Of a stretch of DNA of 33,007 nt, positions 7,700-15,930 are shown piece after piece. A model generated the notes under the pieces. That model saw only the letters and a list, made by a program, of their open reading frames with translations. It ran no database searches and had not been told where the DNA came from. The stretch is from an uncultured Lachnospiraceae bacterium (GTDB lineage Bacteria; Bacillota; Clostridia; Lachnospirales; Lachnospiraceae). How positions within the stretch are numbered: position 1 is the stretch's first letter; each line of letters opens with the position of its first letter. The position numbers were made by a program, and so were the translations under genes. The stretch spans positions 1 to 33,007 of the forward strand of contig CACZPJ010000051.1 in NCBI GenBank assembly GCA_902782995.1, given 5' to 3'.

Positions 7700-9556
7700 T
7701 TATGACGCCTGATCAAACTGTGAATTGTACAGATCTGCGTAGAAGCCACCCTGTGCAAGCAGCGCGTCATGCGTACCCTGCTCAATGATGTCTCCGTCCT
7801 TCATGACAAGGATCAGATCCGCATCACGGATCGTAGAAAGACGATGTGCAATGACAAAGCTGGTTCTGCCCTTCATCAGATTATCCATTGCTTTCTGGAT
7901 ACGGATCTCGGTACGTGTGTCTACCGAGGAAGTTGCTTCATCGAGGATCAGTACCGGATTATCCGCCAAGATCGCACGTGCGATCGTAAGAAGCTGCTTT
8001 TGTCCCTGTGATACATTGCTTGCATCCTCGTTTAACTCCATCTGGTATCCACCCGGAAGTGTCTGGATAAAGTGATGTGCATGTGCTGCCTTTGCAGCCG
8101 CGATCACTTCTTCGTCCGTTGCATCTAAACGTCCGTAACGGATATTCTCCATGATTGTTCCCTTGAATAACCAGGTATCCTGTAATACCATTCCAAACGC
8201 ATCCCGCAGGTCACGGCGGTTAAAGTCACGGATGTCATGTCCATCTAACCGGATACTTCCGCTGTTTACATCGTAAAAACGCATCAGAAGCTTCACCATC
8301 GTTGTTTTTCCTGCTCCGGTCGGTCCGACAATGGCGATCTTATGTCCCGGCTTTACATCTGCGGAAAAGTCATTGATAATGATCTGATCCGGATTGTAGC
8401 CAAAGTGCACATGGGAGAAGGAAACAGCACCGGTAATACCATCGGTAGAAACCGGATTCTCTACAACCTGTTCTTCCTCTTCTTCCCCAAGGAATTCAAA
8501 TACACGCTCAGAAGCTGCTGTCATGGACTGCACCTGGTTAATGACCTGTGCGATCTGCTGGATCGGCTGTGTAAAGCTCTTTACATACTGGATAAATGCC
8601 TGAATATCACCGATTCCGATCGTGCCACGGATTGCTAAGAGTCCACCGGAGATTGCCACACCTGCATATCCAAGGTTACCGACAAATACCATGATCGGCT
8701 GCATCATTCCGGATAAGAACTGTGACTTCCATGCAGATTCATATAAGACATCGTTTGTTTTGTTAAAGCTGTCTACCGTTTCTTTTTCCTTATTGAATGC
8801 CTTGATTACAAGATGTCCGCTGTAAGTCTCTTCCACCTGTCCATTGATATGTCCTAAGTATTCCTGCTGTGTGCGGAAATGCTTCTGTGAGAACTTGACA
8901 ACCAGGGATACTAAAACAGCAGAAACCGGCAGGATCACAAGTGCGATCAGTGTCATAAGCGGTGAGATTGATAACATCATAACCAATACACCGATCAGTG
9001 TTGCAACCGAGGTAATGATCTGTGTGATACTCTGGTTTAATCCCTGTCCTAAGGTATCTACATCATTCGTGATCCTTGAGAGTACTTCACCATAGGTACG
9101 GCTCTCAAAATACTTCATCGGCATACGGTTGATCTTCTCTGAGATCTCTTTACGCAGACGATAGCAGATCTTCTGTGTAACAGAAGTCATGATCCAGCCC
9201 TGGAAGAAGCTGAAGATCGTACTTGCCAGATAAAGTCCGAGTGTAAAAAGAAGGATCTTTGCAATATAATCAAAATCAATTCCACCGGTACCTGCGATCT
9301 TTTTCATCAGACCTTCTGCCAATGCGGTGGTTGCCTTACCCATGATTTTTGGTCCGGCAACGGAAAATACGGTCGATACTGCTGCAAAGATCATTACGAT
9401 CACAATGGCGATCTTATATCTTCCAATATATGCTAACAGTTTTTTCATCGAGCCTTTAAAGTCCTTTGCTTTTTCACCCGGCATCATCGGTCCACGTCCC
9501 ATTGGACCGCGTCGTCTCTGTGGTGTCTTAAACTGTGTTTCATTTTCATTACTCAT
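7700..9556 (-). CDS. ABC exporter half-transporter, subunit with the catalytic Walker B
   Basis: A type IV ABC exporter half (618 residues) with six membrane helices and a C-terminal ATPase. The start at 9556 is chosen over an upstream ATG because AAAGGAGG precedes it. It overlaps the previous stop by eight bases (ATGAGTAA), suggesting coupled translation. The ATPase has Walker A GPTGAGKTT and Walker B LILDEATSSVD with the catalytic Glu. Its signature is VSQGQ instead of LSGGQ. The partner subunit has the opposite pattern, so the pair fits a heterodimeric exporter with one consensus and one degenerate ATP site, as in BmrCD-like multidrug exporters. The substrate is unknown; control by MarR suggests a toxic compound. 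Confidence 0.93.
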   Translation of the reverse strand: MSNENETQFKTPQRRRGPMGRGPMMPGEKAKDFKGSMKKLLAYIGRYKIAIVIVMIFAAVSTVFSVAGPKIMGKATTALAEGLMKKIAGTGGIDFDYIAKILLFTLGLYLASTIFSFFQGWIMTSVTQKICYRLRKEISEKINRMPMKYFESRTYGEVLSRITNDVDTLGQGLNQSITQIITSVATLIGVLVMMLSISPLMTLIALVILPVSAVLVSLVVKFSQKHFRTQQEYLGHINGQVEETYSGHLVIKAFNKEKETVDSFNKTNDVLYESAWKSQFLSGMMQPIMVFVGNLGYAGVAISGGLLAIRGTIGIGDIQAFIQYVKSFTQPIQQIAQVINQVQSMTAASERVFEFLGEEEEEQVVENPVSTDGITGAVSFSHVHFGYNPDQIIINDFSADVKPGHKIAIVGPTGAGKTTMVKLLMRFYDVNSGSIRLDGHDIRDFNRRDLRDAFGMVLQDTWLFKGTIMENIRYGRLDATDEEVIAAAKAAHAHHFIQTLPGGYQMELNEDASNVSQGQKQLLTIARAILADNPVLILDEATSSVDTRTEIRIQKAMDNLMKGRTSFVIAHRLSTIRDADLILVMKDGDIIEQGTHDALLAQGGFYADLYNSQFDQAS

Positions 9557-11882
9557 GAGCGGCTTCCTCCTTTCCGTTTTCCATTCCAAGCTCTTTTTCG
9601 GAAAGCTGGGATTTTGCGATCTGCTGGTAAACTTCGCAGCCTGCTAACAGTTCTTCATGTGTTCCCTTTCCTACGATCCGTCCATCATCTAAGACTAAGA
9701 TCTGGTCAGCATGTAAGATCGTACTGATTCGCTGTGCAACGATCAATACGGTTGCATCCTTTACCTTTTCTTCCAGTGCTTTCCGAAGTGCCGCATCGGT
9801 CTTCATATCGAGTGCGGAGAAGCTGTCATCAAAGACAAACAGCTTCGGCTGCTTTGCAATGGCACGTGCGATCGAAAGACGCTGCTTTTGTCCACCGGAA
9901 ACATTTGTTCCACCCTGTGCGATTGCACTCTCATACCGGTCTGTCTTGGTATCAATAAATTCGGTTGCCTGTGCAATTTCTGCTGCCTCACGGATCTCAT
10001 CATCGGTCGCATCCGGCTTACCGAAGCGGAGGTTCGATGCGATCGTTCCTGAAAACAGGACACCCTTTTGCGGTACAAAACCGATTTCTTCACGAAGTTC
10101 CTCTAAGGAGATATTGCAGATGTCCTCGCCATCTAAGGTAATACATCCATCTGTCACATCATAAAAACGCGGGATCAGATTAACCAGTGTTGACTTTCCG
10201 CATCCGGTACTTCCTATGATCGCTGTCGTCTTACCCGGAACTGCCTCAAAGTCAATGTCCTCTAAAACATCTGCATCTGCACCCGGATACCGGAAGTTTA
10301 CATGTGAAAACTGTAATACACCCTTGTGTGCTGCAAGCTTCTTCGGCTCCTTTGCATTATGGATCGAAGAATCTGTTTTCATTACTTCATCGATTCTATC
10401 TGCTGCAACTCCGGCACGCGGTAACATGATAGACATCATGCTTAACATTAAAAATGACATAACGATCTGCATCGCATATGTGATAAATGCAGTCATCGCA
10501 CCTACCTGTAAGTTACCGCTGTCAATCTTATGTGCTGCAACCCATACGATTAAAAGAGTGATACTATACATGATCATCATCATGCCCGGCATCATAAAGG
10601 TCATGACACGGTTGGTAAATAACTGTGTCTTTGTCAGATTCTTATTGGCTTCATCGAACCGCTTTTCCTCTGTCTTTTCCCTTCCAAAGGCACGGATAAC
10701 GGAAAGTCCGGTTAAGATCTCTCTTGATACCAGATTGACATTATCCACAAGCTTCTGCATGATCTGGAACTTCGGCATGGCAACAGATACCAATAACAGT
10801 ACAAATCCAAGGATTACAAGCACTGCCAGTGCAATGATCCAGCCCATTCCCGCTCCGGTCTGATAGACCTTTAGGATTCCTCCGACACCAATGATCGGTG
10901 CATAGAGAATCATACGAAGCATGATCGCTGTTACCATCTGGATCTGCTGGATATCATTCGTACTTCTCGTGATCAGGGATGCCGTTGAAAACTGGTCGAT
11001 CTCTGCATTCGAGAAGCTGACAACCTTTTCAAAGATTCCTCTTCTGAGATCCCTGCCGACACCGGCACCGACCTTCGATGCAAGGAAGCCGACACCGGTT
11101 GCTGCAACAAGCATCAGCAATGCAATGCCAAACATCTTCGCCCCCTCTGTCCACAGATACTTCGTCTGGACGTCAGCAATATCCACACCCGCATCCTTAT
11201 CGCAGGCAATGGCATAAGCAACACCCATAGAGGATAAGGTATTGCTTCCAATCGATTCCGTCATCTCTTCTAACGTCTGCCGTGACTGATTGATGGCATC
11301 GTCTGTCATCTGTCCACTGTCGATCAACTGCTTGATCATCGGACGCATGTCAACATAAGTAACCATATTTCCATCATCATCTTCGGCTTCAAAGCTCTTA
11401 AGATCCATCTGCATCATTGTCATGATATCGTCTAAGGACATATCCTTGATCTGATCTGCCATCGCTTTGGTCTGCTCGTTCTGCTGCATGGACTGTGCAA
11501 GCATATCCTTAAAATCGCTTTCGCTCATGTTTGCCATCTTGTATGTCATAACGATGGATGTCATCAGCTCGTCATCTAAGGTATCAAGTTCTTTTTCATT
11601 ATCCACATTCCGCTCGTAGATGTCATCCTCACCCAGCGTATAACTGTCCTGCCAGGTCTTAGATTCTTCCTCTGTCATAAACATGGATGCCAGTTCAAAC
11701 TCTTCCTTTGTGATTTTCTCCGGCAAGATATGTTCTACACCATTATTCTGGATTCCCACATCGATAATATCCGAGGTATACTGCGGCAGTGAGAGGTCAC
11801 CAAATGCCTGAACCGCCAGCAGAAGTATAATCGGAATGATCATATACCAGTAGGGTATCATGTTTTTAAATATCTTTTTCAT
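9549..11882 (-). CDS. ABC exporter half-transporter with a large extracytoplasmic insertion
   Basis: The start MKKIFKNM (11882) is preceded by AAGGATGAGG and gives 777 residues, much longer than a usual exporter half (about 580-600). The extra length is a hydrophilic, Met/Asp/Glu-rich, mostly helical segment of about 200 residues between the first and second membrane helices, so outside the cell. The ATPase has Walker A GSTGCGKST, a canonical VSGGQ signature and Walker B FVFDDSFSALD, in which Asp replaces the catalytic Glu. It therefore forms the degenerate site with the VSQGQ of its partner. It overlaps the marR-type gene by 17 bases and the partner gene by eight, making a three-gene operon. 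Confidence 0.92.
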   Translation of the reverse strand: MKKIFKNMIPYWYMIIPIILLLAVQAFGDLSLPQYTSDIIDVGIQNNGVEHILPEKITKEEFELASMFMTEEESKTWQDSYTLGEDDIYERNVDNEKELDTLDDELMTSIVMTYKMANMSESDFKDMLAQSMQQNEQTKAMADQIKDMSLDDIMTMMQMDLKSFEAEDDDGNMVTYVDMRPMIKQLIDSGQMTDDAINQSRQTLEEMTESIGSNTLSSMGVAYAIACDKDAGVDIADVQTKYLWTEGAKMFGIALLMLVAATGVGFLASKVGAGVGRDLRRGIFEKVVSFSNAEIDQFSTASLITRSTNDIQQIQMVTAIMLRMILYAPIIGVGGILKVYQTGAGMGWIIALAVLVILGFVLLLVSVAMPKFQIMQKLVDNVNLVSREILTGLSVIRAFGREKTEEKRFDEANKNLTKTQLFTNRVMTFMMPGMMMIMYSITLLIVWVAAHKIDSGNLQVGAMTAFITYAMQIVMSFLMLSMMSIMLPRAGVAADRIDEVMKTDSSIHNAKEPKKLAAHKGVLQFSHVNFRYPGADADVLEDIDFEAVPGKTTAIIGSTGCGKSTLVNLIPRFYDVTDGCITLDGEDICNISLEELREEIGFVPQKGVLFSGTIASNLRFGKPDATDDEIREAAEIAQATEFIDTKTDRYESAIAQGGTNVSGGQKQRLSIARAIAKQPKLFVFDDSFSALDMKTDAALRKALEEKVKDATVLIVAQRISTILHADQILVLDDGRIVGKGTHEELLAGCEVYQQIAKSQLSEKELGMENGKEEAAHE

Positions 11883-12381
11883 TCTCTGCCTCATCCTTTC
11901 TGGTCTTATAGTTTCTCTTTGCAATTTCCTGTTCGGACAATTCGAGGATCTTCCTCATATAAGAGATCAACTGCTCTAAATTCTCCTCACCGAGTCCACC
12001 AAATACCGCATCCGAAAAATCACGCATGATCTCCCCGCATTCTTCTATATAGGATGCTCCTTTCTCCGTCAGCGATACATAGGTATTTCTTCTGTCCTTT
12101 CTGTCAACCGTACGCACGATACAGCCCTTTTCTTCGAGACTCTTTAAGCTCCTTGAGACCGCCGGAGGTGCCACATGTGTATGGCTTACGATGTCAGACA
12201 CCGTAATGCTCTCCCTGCCGTCAGCCGGCTTTGCAAAGCGGATCATACTCATAATCCCGAATTCGCCCTGCGTAATCTCGCCCGGCAGCATAGAACCGAT
12301 ATTCAGTCTTTTAAAGGCGTGCATAATGCGAAACAGCTCATAATAACTGTTTTTTTCTCCGCAATCACATTTTCCTTTCAT
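11866..12381 (-). CDS. MarR-family transcriptional regulator
   Basis: A 171-residue winged-helix repressor. The start at 12381 follows GAAGGAG; an upstream in-frame ATG at 12414 lies inside the operator and lacks a ribosome site. The recognition helix region reads HVAPPAVSRSLKSLEEKG, followed by the wing with the DRKDRRNTYVSLTEKG segment typical of MarR proteins. The N-terminus has a CDC pair near residues 5-7 that could respond to oxidation or metal, though this is speculative. It is first in the operon with two ABC exporter subunits and most likely represses its own promoter at the double palindrome just upstream, being released by an exporter substrate. Confidence 0.94.
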   Translation of the reverse strand: MKGKCDCGEKNSYYELFRIMHAFKRLNIGSMLPGEITQGEFGIMSMIRFAKPADGRESITVSDIVSHTHVAPPAVSRSLKSLEEKGCIVRTVDRKDRRNTYVSLTEKGASYIEECGEIMRDFSDAVFGGLGEENLEQLISYMRKILELSEQEIAKRNYKTRKDEAENEKDI

Positions 12382-12398
12382 CTCTTTCACTCCTTCTC

Positions 12399-12429
12399 TG
12401 TTAACATTTAACATTGTTAATTATTAACA
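12399..12429 (-). promoter_or_regulatory. double palindromic operator of the MarR-type regulator
   Basis: Two 15-base palindromes lie one base apart: TGTTAATAATTAACA (12429-12415, minus strand, perfect around its central base) and TGTTAAATGTTAACA (12413-12399, minus strand, 6 bp arms around ATG). Their centres are 16 bases apart. They sit just downstream of the predicted start of transcription and before the marR start codon, a standard place for autorepression. Confidence 0.85.
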
Positions 12430-12439
12430 GGTGACACTT

Positions 12440-12468
12440 AGCATAACACCACACTTTTTAAATGTCAA
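12440..12468 (-). promoter_or_regulatory. sigma-A promoter of the MarR-ABC exporter operon
   Basis: On the minus strand, TTGACA (12468-12463), a 17-base spacer and TATGCT (12445-12440), directly followed by the double operator. Confidence 0.87.
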
Positions 12469-12535
12469 CGTTTCAAATCTAAAGTTTTTCTAAACTGCTG
12501 TACACGGAACTCCCGATACAGGATTCCTATGCCGC

Positions 12536-12576
12536 AAAAAAAGCAGGAACATATCGTTAAAACGATACATTCCTGC
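12536..12576 (-). terminator. intrinsic terminator of the HtrA-type protease gene
   Basis: On the minus strand GCAGGAA pairs with TTCCTGC, with a 7 bp inner stem (TATCGTT with AACGATA) after a small symmetric internal loop, followed by seven T. Confidence 0.92.
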
Positions 12577-12638
12577 ATTTACTCATTTTTCATGATGACA
12601 GACTGTTGAACCAAAATCTGCATGGCTATCAAATATCT

Positions 12639-13970
12639 TTACTTCTCTGCCGGCTGCTCGGTCTGCTGCTGCTGATCCTCATCCGGATAATCGCCAAGGG
12701 TAATATCCTGACTGCTCTCCTGATACTCACCGTTTTCGTCTCTGCGCTCATAGGTAATCGTTACGGTGTCCCCGGATTTATGCTTGGATACCTGCTGCTT
12801 TAACTCTGCGATCGAGGATAATTCCTTATCATCAATCTTGGTAATAATATCCCCCTGTGACAAGCCTGCATCCTGTGCGGCACTGTCTTTCATAACCTGT
12901 GTGACATAGACACCGGTTGGCATCTTATAAGCGGAGGATATCTCGTCAGATACATCGACTCCGGCAATACCAAGATAGCCGCCCTGTGTACTTGCTGTTA
13001 CCTTACCGTTTGTAATCAAATCCTCTAAGATCGGTTTTGCGGTTGCCATTGGAATTGCAAAGCCCATACCTTCTACCTTGGTATCGGAATATTTCGAAGA
13101 GTTGATACCAATGACTTCACCGGAGGTATTGATCAGTGCTCCACCACTGTTACCAGGGTTGATTGCTGCATCTGTCTGGATCAGTTCATTCGTATAAGAT
13201 ACTCCGGTTGACTCATCCTGCATTGTGACTTCACGATCAAGTGCACTGATGACACCGGTTGTAACGGACTGGCCATAACCAAGTGCATTACCGATTGCAA
13301 TCGCTGCCTGACCAACGGACAACTGATCGGAGTCACCTAAGGATGCTACCCTTATTTTACTTAAGGTGTCTGCTTCAATGTCTGACTTTTTGATCTTTAC
13401 GACTGCAAGATCGTGTGATGCATCCGTTCCCTGAACCTCTGCACTGACCGTCGAATCATCGATGAACTGAACCGTCAGGCTTTTTGCACCACTTACAACG
13501 TGGTTGTTTGTTGCAACATAAAGATAATCGTCATCTTCTTTTACAATGATACCGGAGCCTGCGCTTTCGCTCTCATAATTTTCTGTCTGTCCGAAAAATG
13601 TCTGATACTGGACATCCGACATATTTGTGATGGCTACGATCGATGGCATTACATTTTCTACAACGGAAGAAACATCCGTGGTCTGTGTTGTCGATGATGT
13701 TGTAGCTGATACCTGTGTTGCCTGTATCTTCGTATCACTTGCTGTCTGCTCCGTGGATGTAACGGTATTGCTTCCACCTAACTTCTGAAGCATCATACTG
13801 CTTCCTTCAAATCCAGTTCCTGCAACCAGACCAAATGCCAGTGCGTATGCAACGCATCTTGTCATTTTCTTACCAAAGGTTTTTTCCTTTTTCTTCTTGT
13901 CAAATTCATTGTTGTTGTTTTCATTCTGCTGTGGATTTTCATAAAAGTTTTGTGATTCATTTGTATACAT
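12639..13970 (-). CDS. htrA: HtrA/DegP-type membrane-anchored serine protease with PDZ domain
   Basis: A 443-residue envelope quality-control protease. The polar, Asn/Lys-rich N-terminus (1-35) is cytoplasmic, followed by one signal-anchor helix at about 38-58 and a Thr/Ser-rich linker. The trypsin-like domain has the triad His 157 (NNHVV), Asp 187 (SHDLAV) and Ser 275 (NPGNSGGA). One PDZ domain covers about 325-420. The tail is acidic and Gln-rich. It is expected to degrade misfolded exported proteins at the outer face of the membrane. The start has AAAGGGG nine bases upstream, and that site lies inside the long inverted repeat at 13975-14029. No response-regulator genes flank it. Confidence 0.95.
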   Translation of the reverse strand: MYTNESQNFYENPQQNENNNNEFDKKKKEKTFGKKMTRCVAYALAFGLVAGTGFEGSSMMLQKLGGSNTVTSTEQTASDTKIQATQVSATTSSTTQTTDVSSVVENVMPSIVAITNMSDVQYQTFFGQTENYESESAGSGIIVKEDDDYLYVATNNHVVSGAKSLTVQFIDDSTVSAEVQGTDASHDLAVVKIKKSDIEADTLSKIRVASLGDSDQLSVGQAAIAIGNALGYGQSVTTGVISALDREVTMQDESTGVSYTNELIQTDAAINPGNSGGALINTSGEVIGINSSKYSDTKVEGMGFAIPMATAKPILEDLITNGKVTASTQGGYLGIAGVDVSDEISSAYKMPTGVYVTQVMKDSAAQDAGLSQGDIITKIDDKELSSIAELKQQVSKHKSGDTVTITYERRDENGEYQESSQDITLGDYPDEDQQQQTEQPAEK

Positions 13971-13974
13971 AAAA

Positions 13975-14029
13975 ATTACCCCTTTCGTGTAAGCTCTTTT
14001 TGTTTATGCTTACACTATAAAGGGGTAAT
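13975..14029 (-). promoter_or_regulatory. 55-base inverted repeat over the htrA ribosome binding site
   Basis: Two nested arms pair: an 11 bp outer stem (14029-14019 with 13985-13975, ATTACCCCTTT with AAAGGGGTAAT) and an 8 bp inner stem (14015-14008 with 13994-13987, GTGTAAGC with GCTTACAC), separated by a 1-by-3 internal loop, with a 13-base loop at the top. The 3' outer arm contains the htrA Shine-Dalgarno sequence. There is also a -10-like TATAGT (14018-14013) within the repeat, so it may instead be a DNA operator around the promoter. The RNA hairpin forms only if transcription starts upstream of 14029. Confidence 0.75.
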
Positions 14030-14098
14030 GTGTTTTACTTATGGATATCTGTTGAAAAAAATATGTTTATTTTGTGTTCTTTCTGTGAACTGCCACGC

Positions 14099-15553
14099 TT
14101 ATTCGTGTGCACGATGCATGGAGAAGCTGTCCATATCGTAACGTTTTAAGTTGGCTGTGATCTCACGGTCATCTGCCTGAGAAAGTAATGCGTCACGGGA
14201 CTTCTTTGCAGGGATCGGATCCTGGTAACGGCTTGGTCCGCCAACACATCCGCCTTCACATGCCATACCTTCGATGAAGTCTTCCGGAAGCTTTCCAACC
14301 TTCATTAACAGTAATGCCTTCTTACACTCTGCTGCACCATTTGCACGGCATACCTTAGCATCAACCGTCTGGTCTGTCTCTTTCATGTACTGTAATACAG
14401 CCTCTGTAACACCACCGGAATTTGCAAAACGCTTGCCATATACACTGGCATCCTGATAAGTATTTGCCTTTGGCTCTAACTGAATATCCTTTGCTTTCAT
14501 GATCGCGCGGATCTCACTATAAGTAAGTACGTGATCTGCGTTGTTCTCTATCTTCTGATCTACCACTTCTGACTTCTTTGCAACACAAGGTCCGATAAAT
14601 ACAGTGACTGCATCCGGATTGTTTGCTTTGATCAGTCTTGATACGGCACACATCGGAGATACTGCTGTAGAGATCTTGTCTGCAAGTTCCGGATAATGCT
14701 TACGAATCATGTTAACAAATCCAGGACAGCAGGAAGTTGTCTTCTTCTCACCATTCTTGTATGCTTCTAACCACTCTTCTGCCTCGCTGCAGGTTGTCAT
14801 ATCTCCACCTAAACCGGCTTCGATCATATCGGTAAATCCAACTGCCTTTAATGCTTCCTTCCAGCTCTCCATTGTGATGTCAGGACCGAACTGTCCCTCT
14901 GTTGCAGGTGCAAGGATCGCATATACCGGCTTCTCGGACTTAATTGCGCCAATAACATCAACGATAGCTGTCTTTGATCCGATCGCTCCGAATGGGCAGG
15001 AATGGATACATGCTCCACAACGGATACACTTCTCTTCATCAATCTGAGAGATTCCCTGCTCATTGTATGTAATCGCTCCAACCGGACAACTGAACTTACA
15101 TGGACGTTTCAGGTGTGCGATCGCGTTAAACGGACAGGACTTTGCACACTTTCCACACTCTTTACATTTATTCGGGTCAATATGAGAACGGCCATCCCCG
15201 GCGGAGATTGCTCCGAAGTTACATGCATTGATACATGCCTTACCAAGACAGTTCTGGCAGTTATCTGTTACAACATAACTGGAAATCGGACAGTCCTCAC
15301 AGGCAGAGCTGATAACCTGGATCACATTTCCATCATCTACAGGACCCGGTGCTTTTCCTTCTGCTAAACGGATTCTCTGACGGATAATCTCTCTTTCCTT
15401 ATAAACACAGCAACGGAACTGAGGTGTCGGTCCCGGAATCATCTCCAACGGAAGATGATCTCTTACTTCCTCAAGATCTCCTGCAAAAGCGTGTTTTGCC
15501 ACGTTGTAAAGTACATCATGCTTAATTCGTATTACGTTCTCATCTGCGTACAT
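14099..15553 (-). CDS. [FeFe] hydrogenase, group B (monomeric, ferredoxin-like N-terminus)
   Basis: A 484-residue iron hydrogenase that interconverts protons and hydrogen, probably disposing of reductant during fermentation. Cysteine-rich iron-sulfur motifs fill residues 85-190, including CQNCLGKAC (99-107), CKECGKCAKSCP (130-141) and CIRCGACIHSCP (176-187). H-cluster motifs are TSCCPGF (273-279), GPCVAKKSE (321-329) and EGMACEGGCVGGP (428-440). The TSCCPGF form and the variant second and third motifs point to group B rather than the bifurcating group A enzymes. No NuoE/NuoF-like partner genes and no hydE, hydF or hydG maturation genes are in the window. The start follows GAAAGGGG. I found no convincing promoter in the very AT-rich upstream stretch. 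Confidence 0.93.
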   Translation of the reverse strand: MYADENVIRIKHDVLYNVAKHAFAGDLEEVRDHLPLEMIPGPTPQFRCCVYKEREIIRQRIRLAEGKAPGPVDDGNVIQVISSACEDCPISSYVVTDNCQNCLGKACINACNFGAISAGDGRSHIDPNKCKECGKCAKSCPFNAIAHLKRPCKFSCPVGAITYNEQGISQIDEEKCIRCGACIHSCPFGAIGSKTAIVDVIGAIKSEKPVYAILAPATEGQFGPDITMESWKEALKAVGFTDMIEAGLGGDMTTCSEAEEWLEAYKNGEKKTTSCCPGFVNMIRKHYPELADKISTAVSPMCAVSRLIKANNPDAVTVFIGPCVAKKSEVVDQKIENNADHVLTYSEIRAIMKAKDIQLEPKANTYQDASVYGKRFANSGGVTEAVLQYMKETDQTVDAKVCRANGAAECKKALLLMKVGKLPEDFIEGMACEGGCVGGPSRYQDPIPAKKSRDALLSQADDREITANLKRYDMDSFSMHRAHE

Positions 15554-15626
15554 GCGAATTCCCCTTTCTCATAAAATAAACATTACCAAATCGACTTAAA
15601 ATAAAATAATAATATAAAATAAAATA

Positions 15627-15663
15627 TATCCGCGAATGGCGAAAAATTCACCATCCGCGGATA
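15627..15663 (-). terminator. inverted repeat between copA and the hydrogenase gene, probable terminator
   Basis: TATCCGCG (15627-15634) pairs with CGCGGATA (15656-15663), with ATGG/CCAT and GAA/TTC continuing inside after single mismatches. On the minus strand it is followed by an AT-rich, T-heavy stretch (TATATTTTATTTTA). It probably ends the csoR-copA transcript about 60 bases after copA. Since it also sits upstream of the hydrogenase gene, an operator role is possible. Confidence 0.6.
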
Positions 15664-15723
15664 AGTATACACTACTGGTTCTGTTTTGAAAAGATTGTTT
15701 CTTGTGCTAAATCAAGTACAATG

Positions 15724-15930
15724 TTATTTTTTTAACAATTTGTATCCGGCATCTGCGATCACTGCATCAAACTGCTCCATCGGGATCTCTTTTTCGGATG
15801 TTACAACTGCATTTTTCTCTTCCAGGCTTACGGTTACAGCGGTTACACCTTCCATCTTTCCTAATGCATCCTCTACATGCTTTTTACAATGCTCACACAT
15901 CATTCCTTCGATTGCTAATGTTGTTGTCAT
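15724..15930 (-). CDS. possible internally initiated CopZ-like copper chaperone (in frame within copA)
   Basis: Within the copA frame, a perfect AAGGAGG (15945-15939) stands eight bases before an ATG (15930-15928). Starting there gives a complete 68-residue heavy-metal-associated domain with GMMCEHCKK, ending at the copA stop. Size and sequence match free CopZ chaperones. Upstream of it lies the charged linker KEENKESKEEK. The Shine-Dalgarno encodes Lys-Glu-Glu, so it could partly be coincidence, but strength and spacing are those of a genuine start. The proposal is that one gene yields both the pump and a separate chaperone; this is inference. Confidence 0.55.
   Translation of the reverse strand: MTTTLAIEGMMCEHCKKHVEDALGKMEGVTAVTVSLEEKNAVVTSEKEIPMEQFDAVIADAGYKLLKK

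Noticed and set aside
10216..10863. 215-codon plus-strand open frame inside the ABC exporter gene
   Set aside because: It is antisense to a clearly functional gene, has no ribosome binding site and no family resemblance.
14099..15553. Bifurcating group A [FeFe] hydrogenase
   Set aside because: The TSCCPGF motif with altered second and third motifs and the absence of NuoE/NuoF-like neighbours fit group B better.
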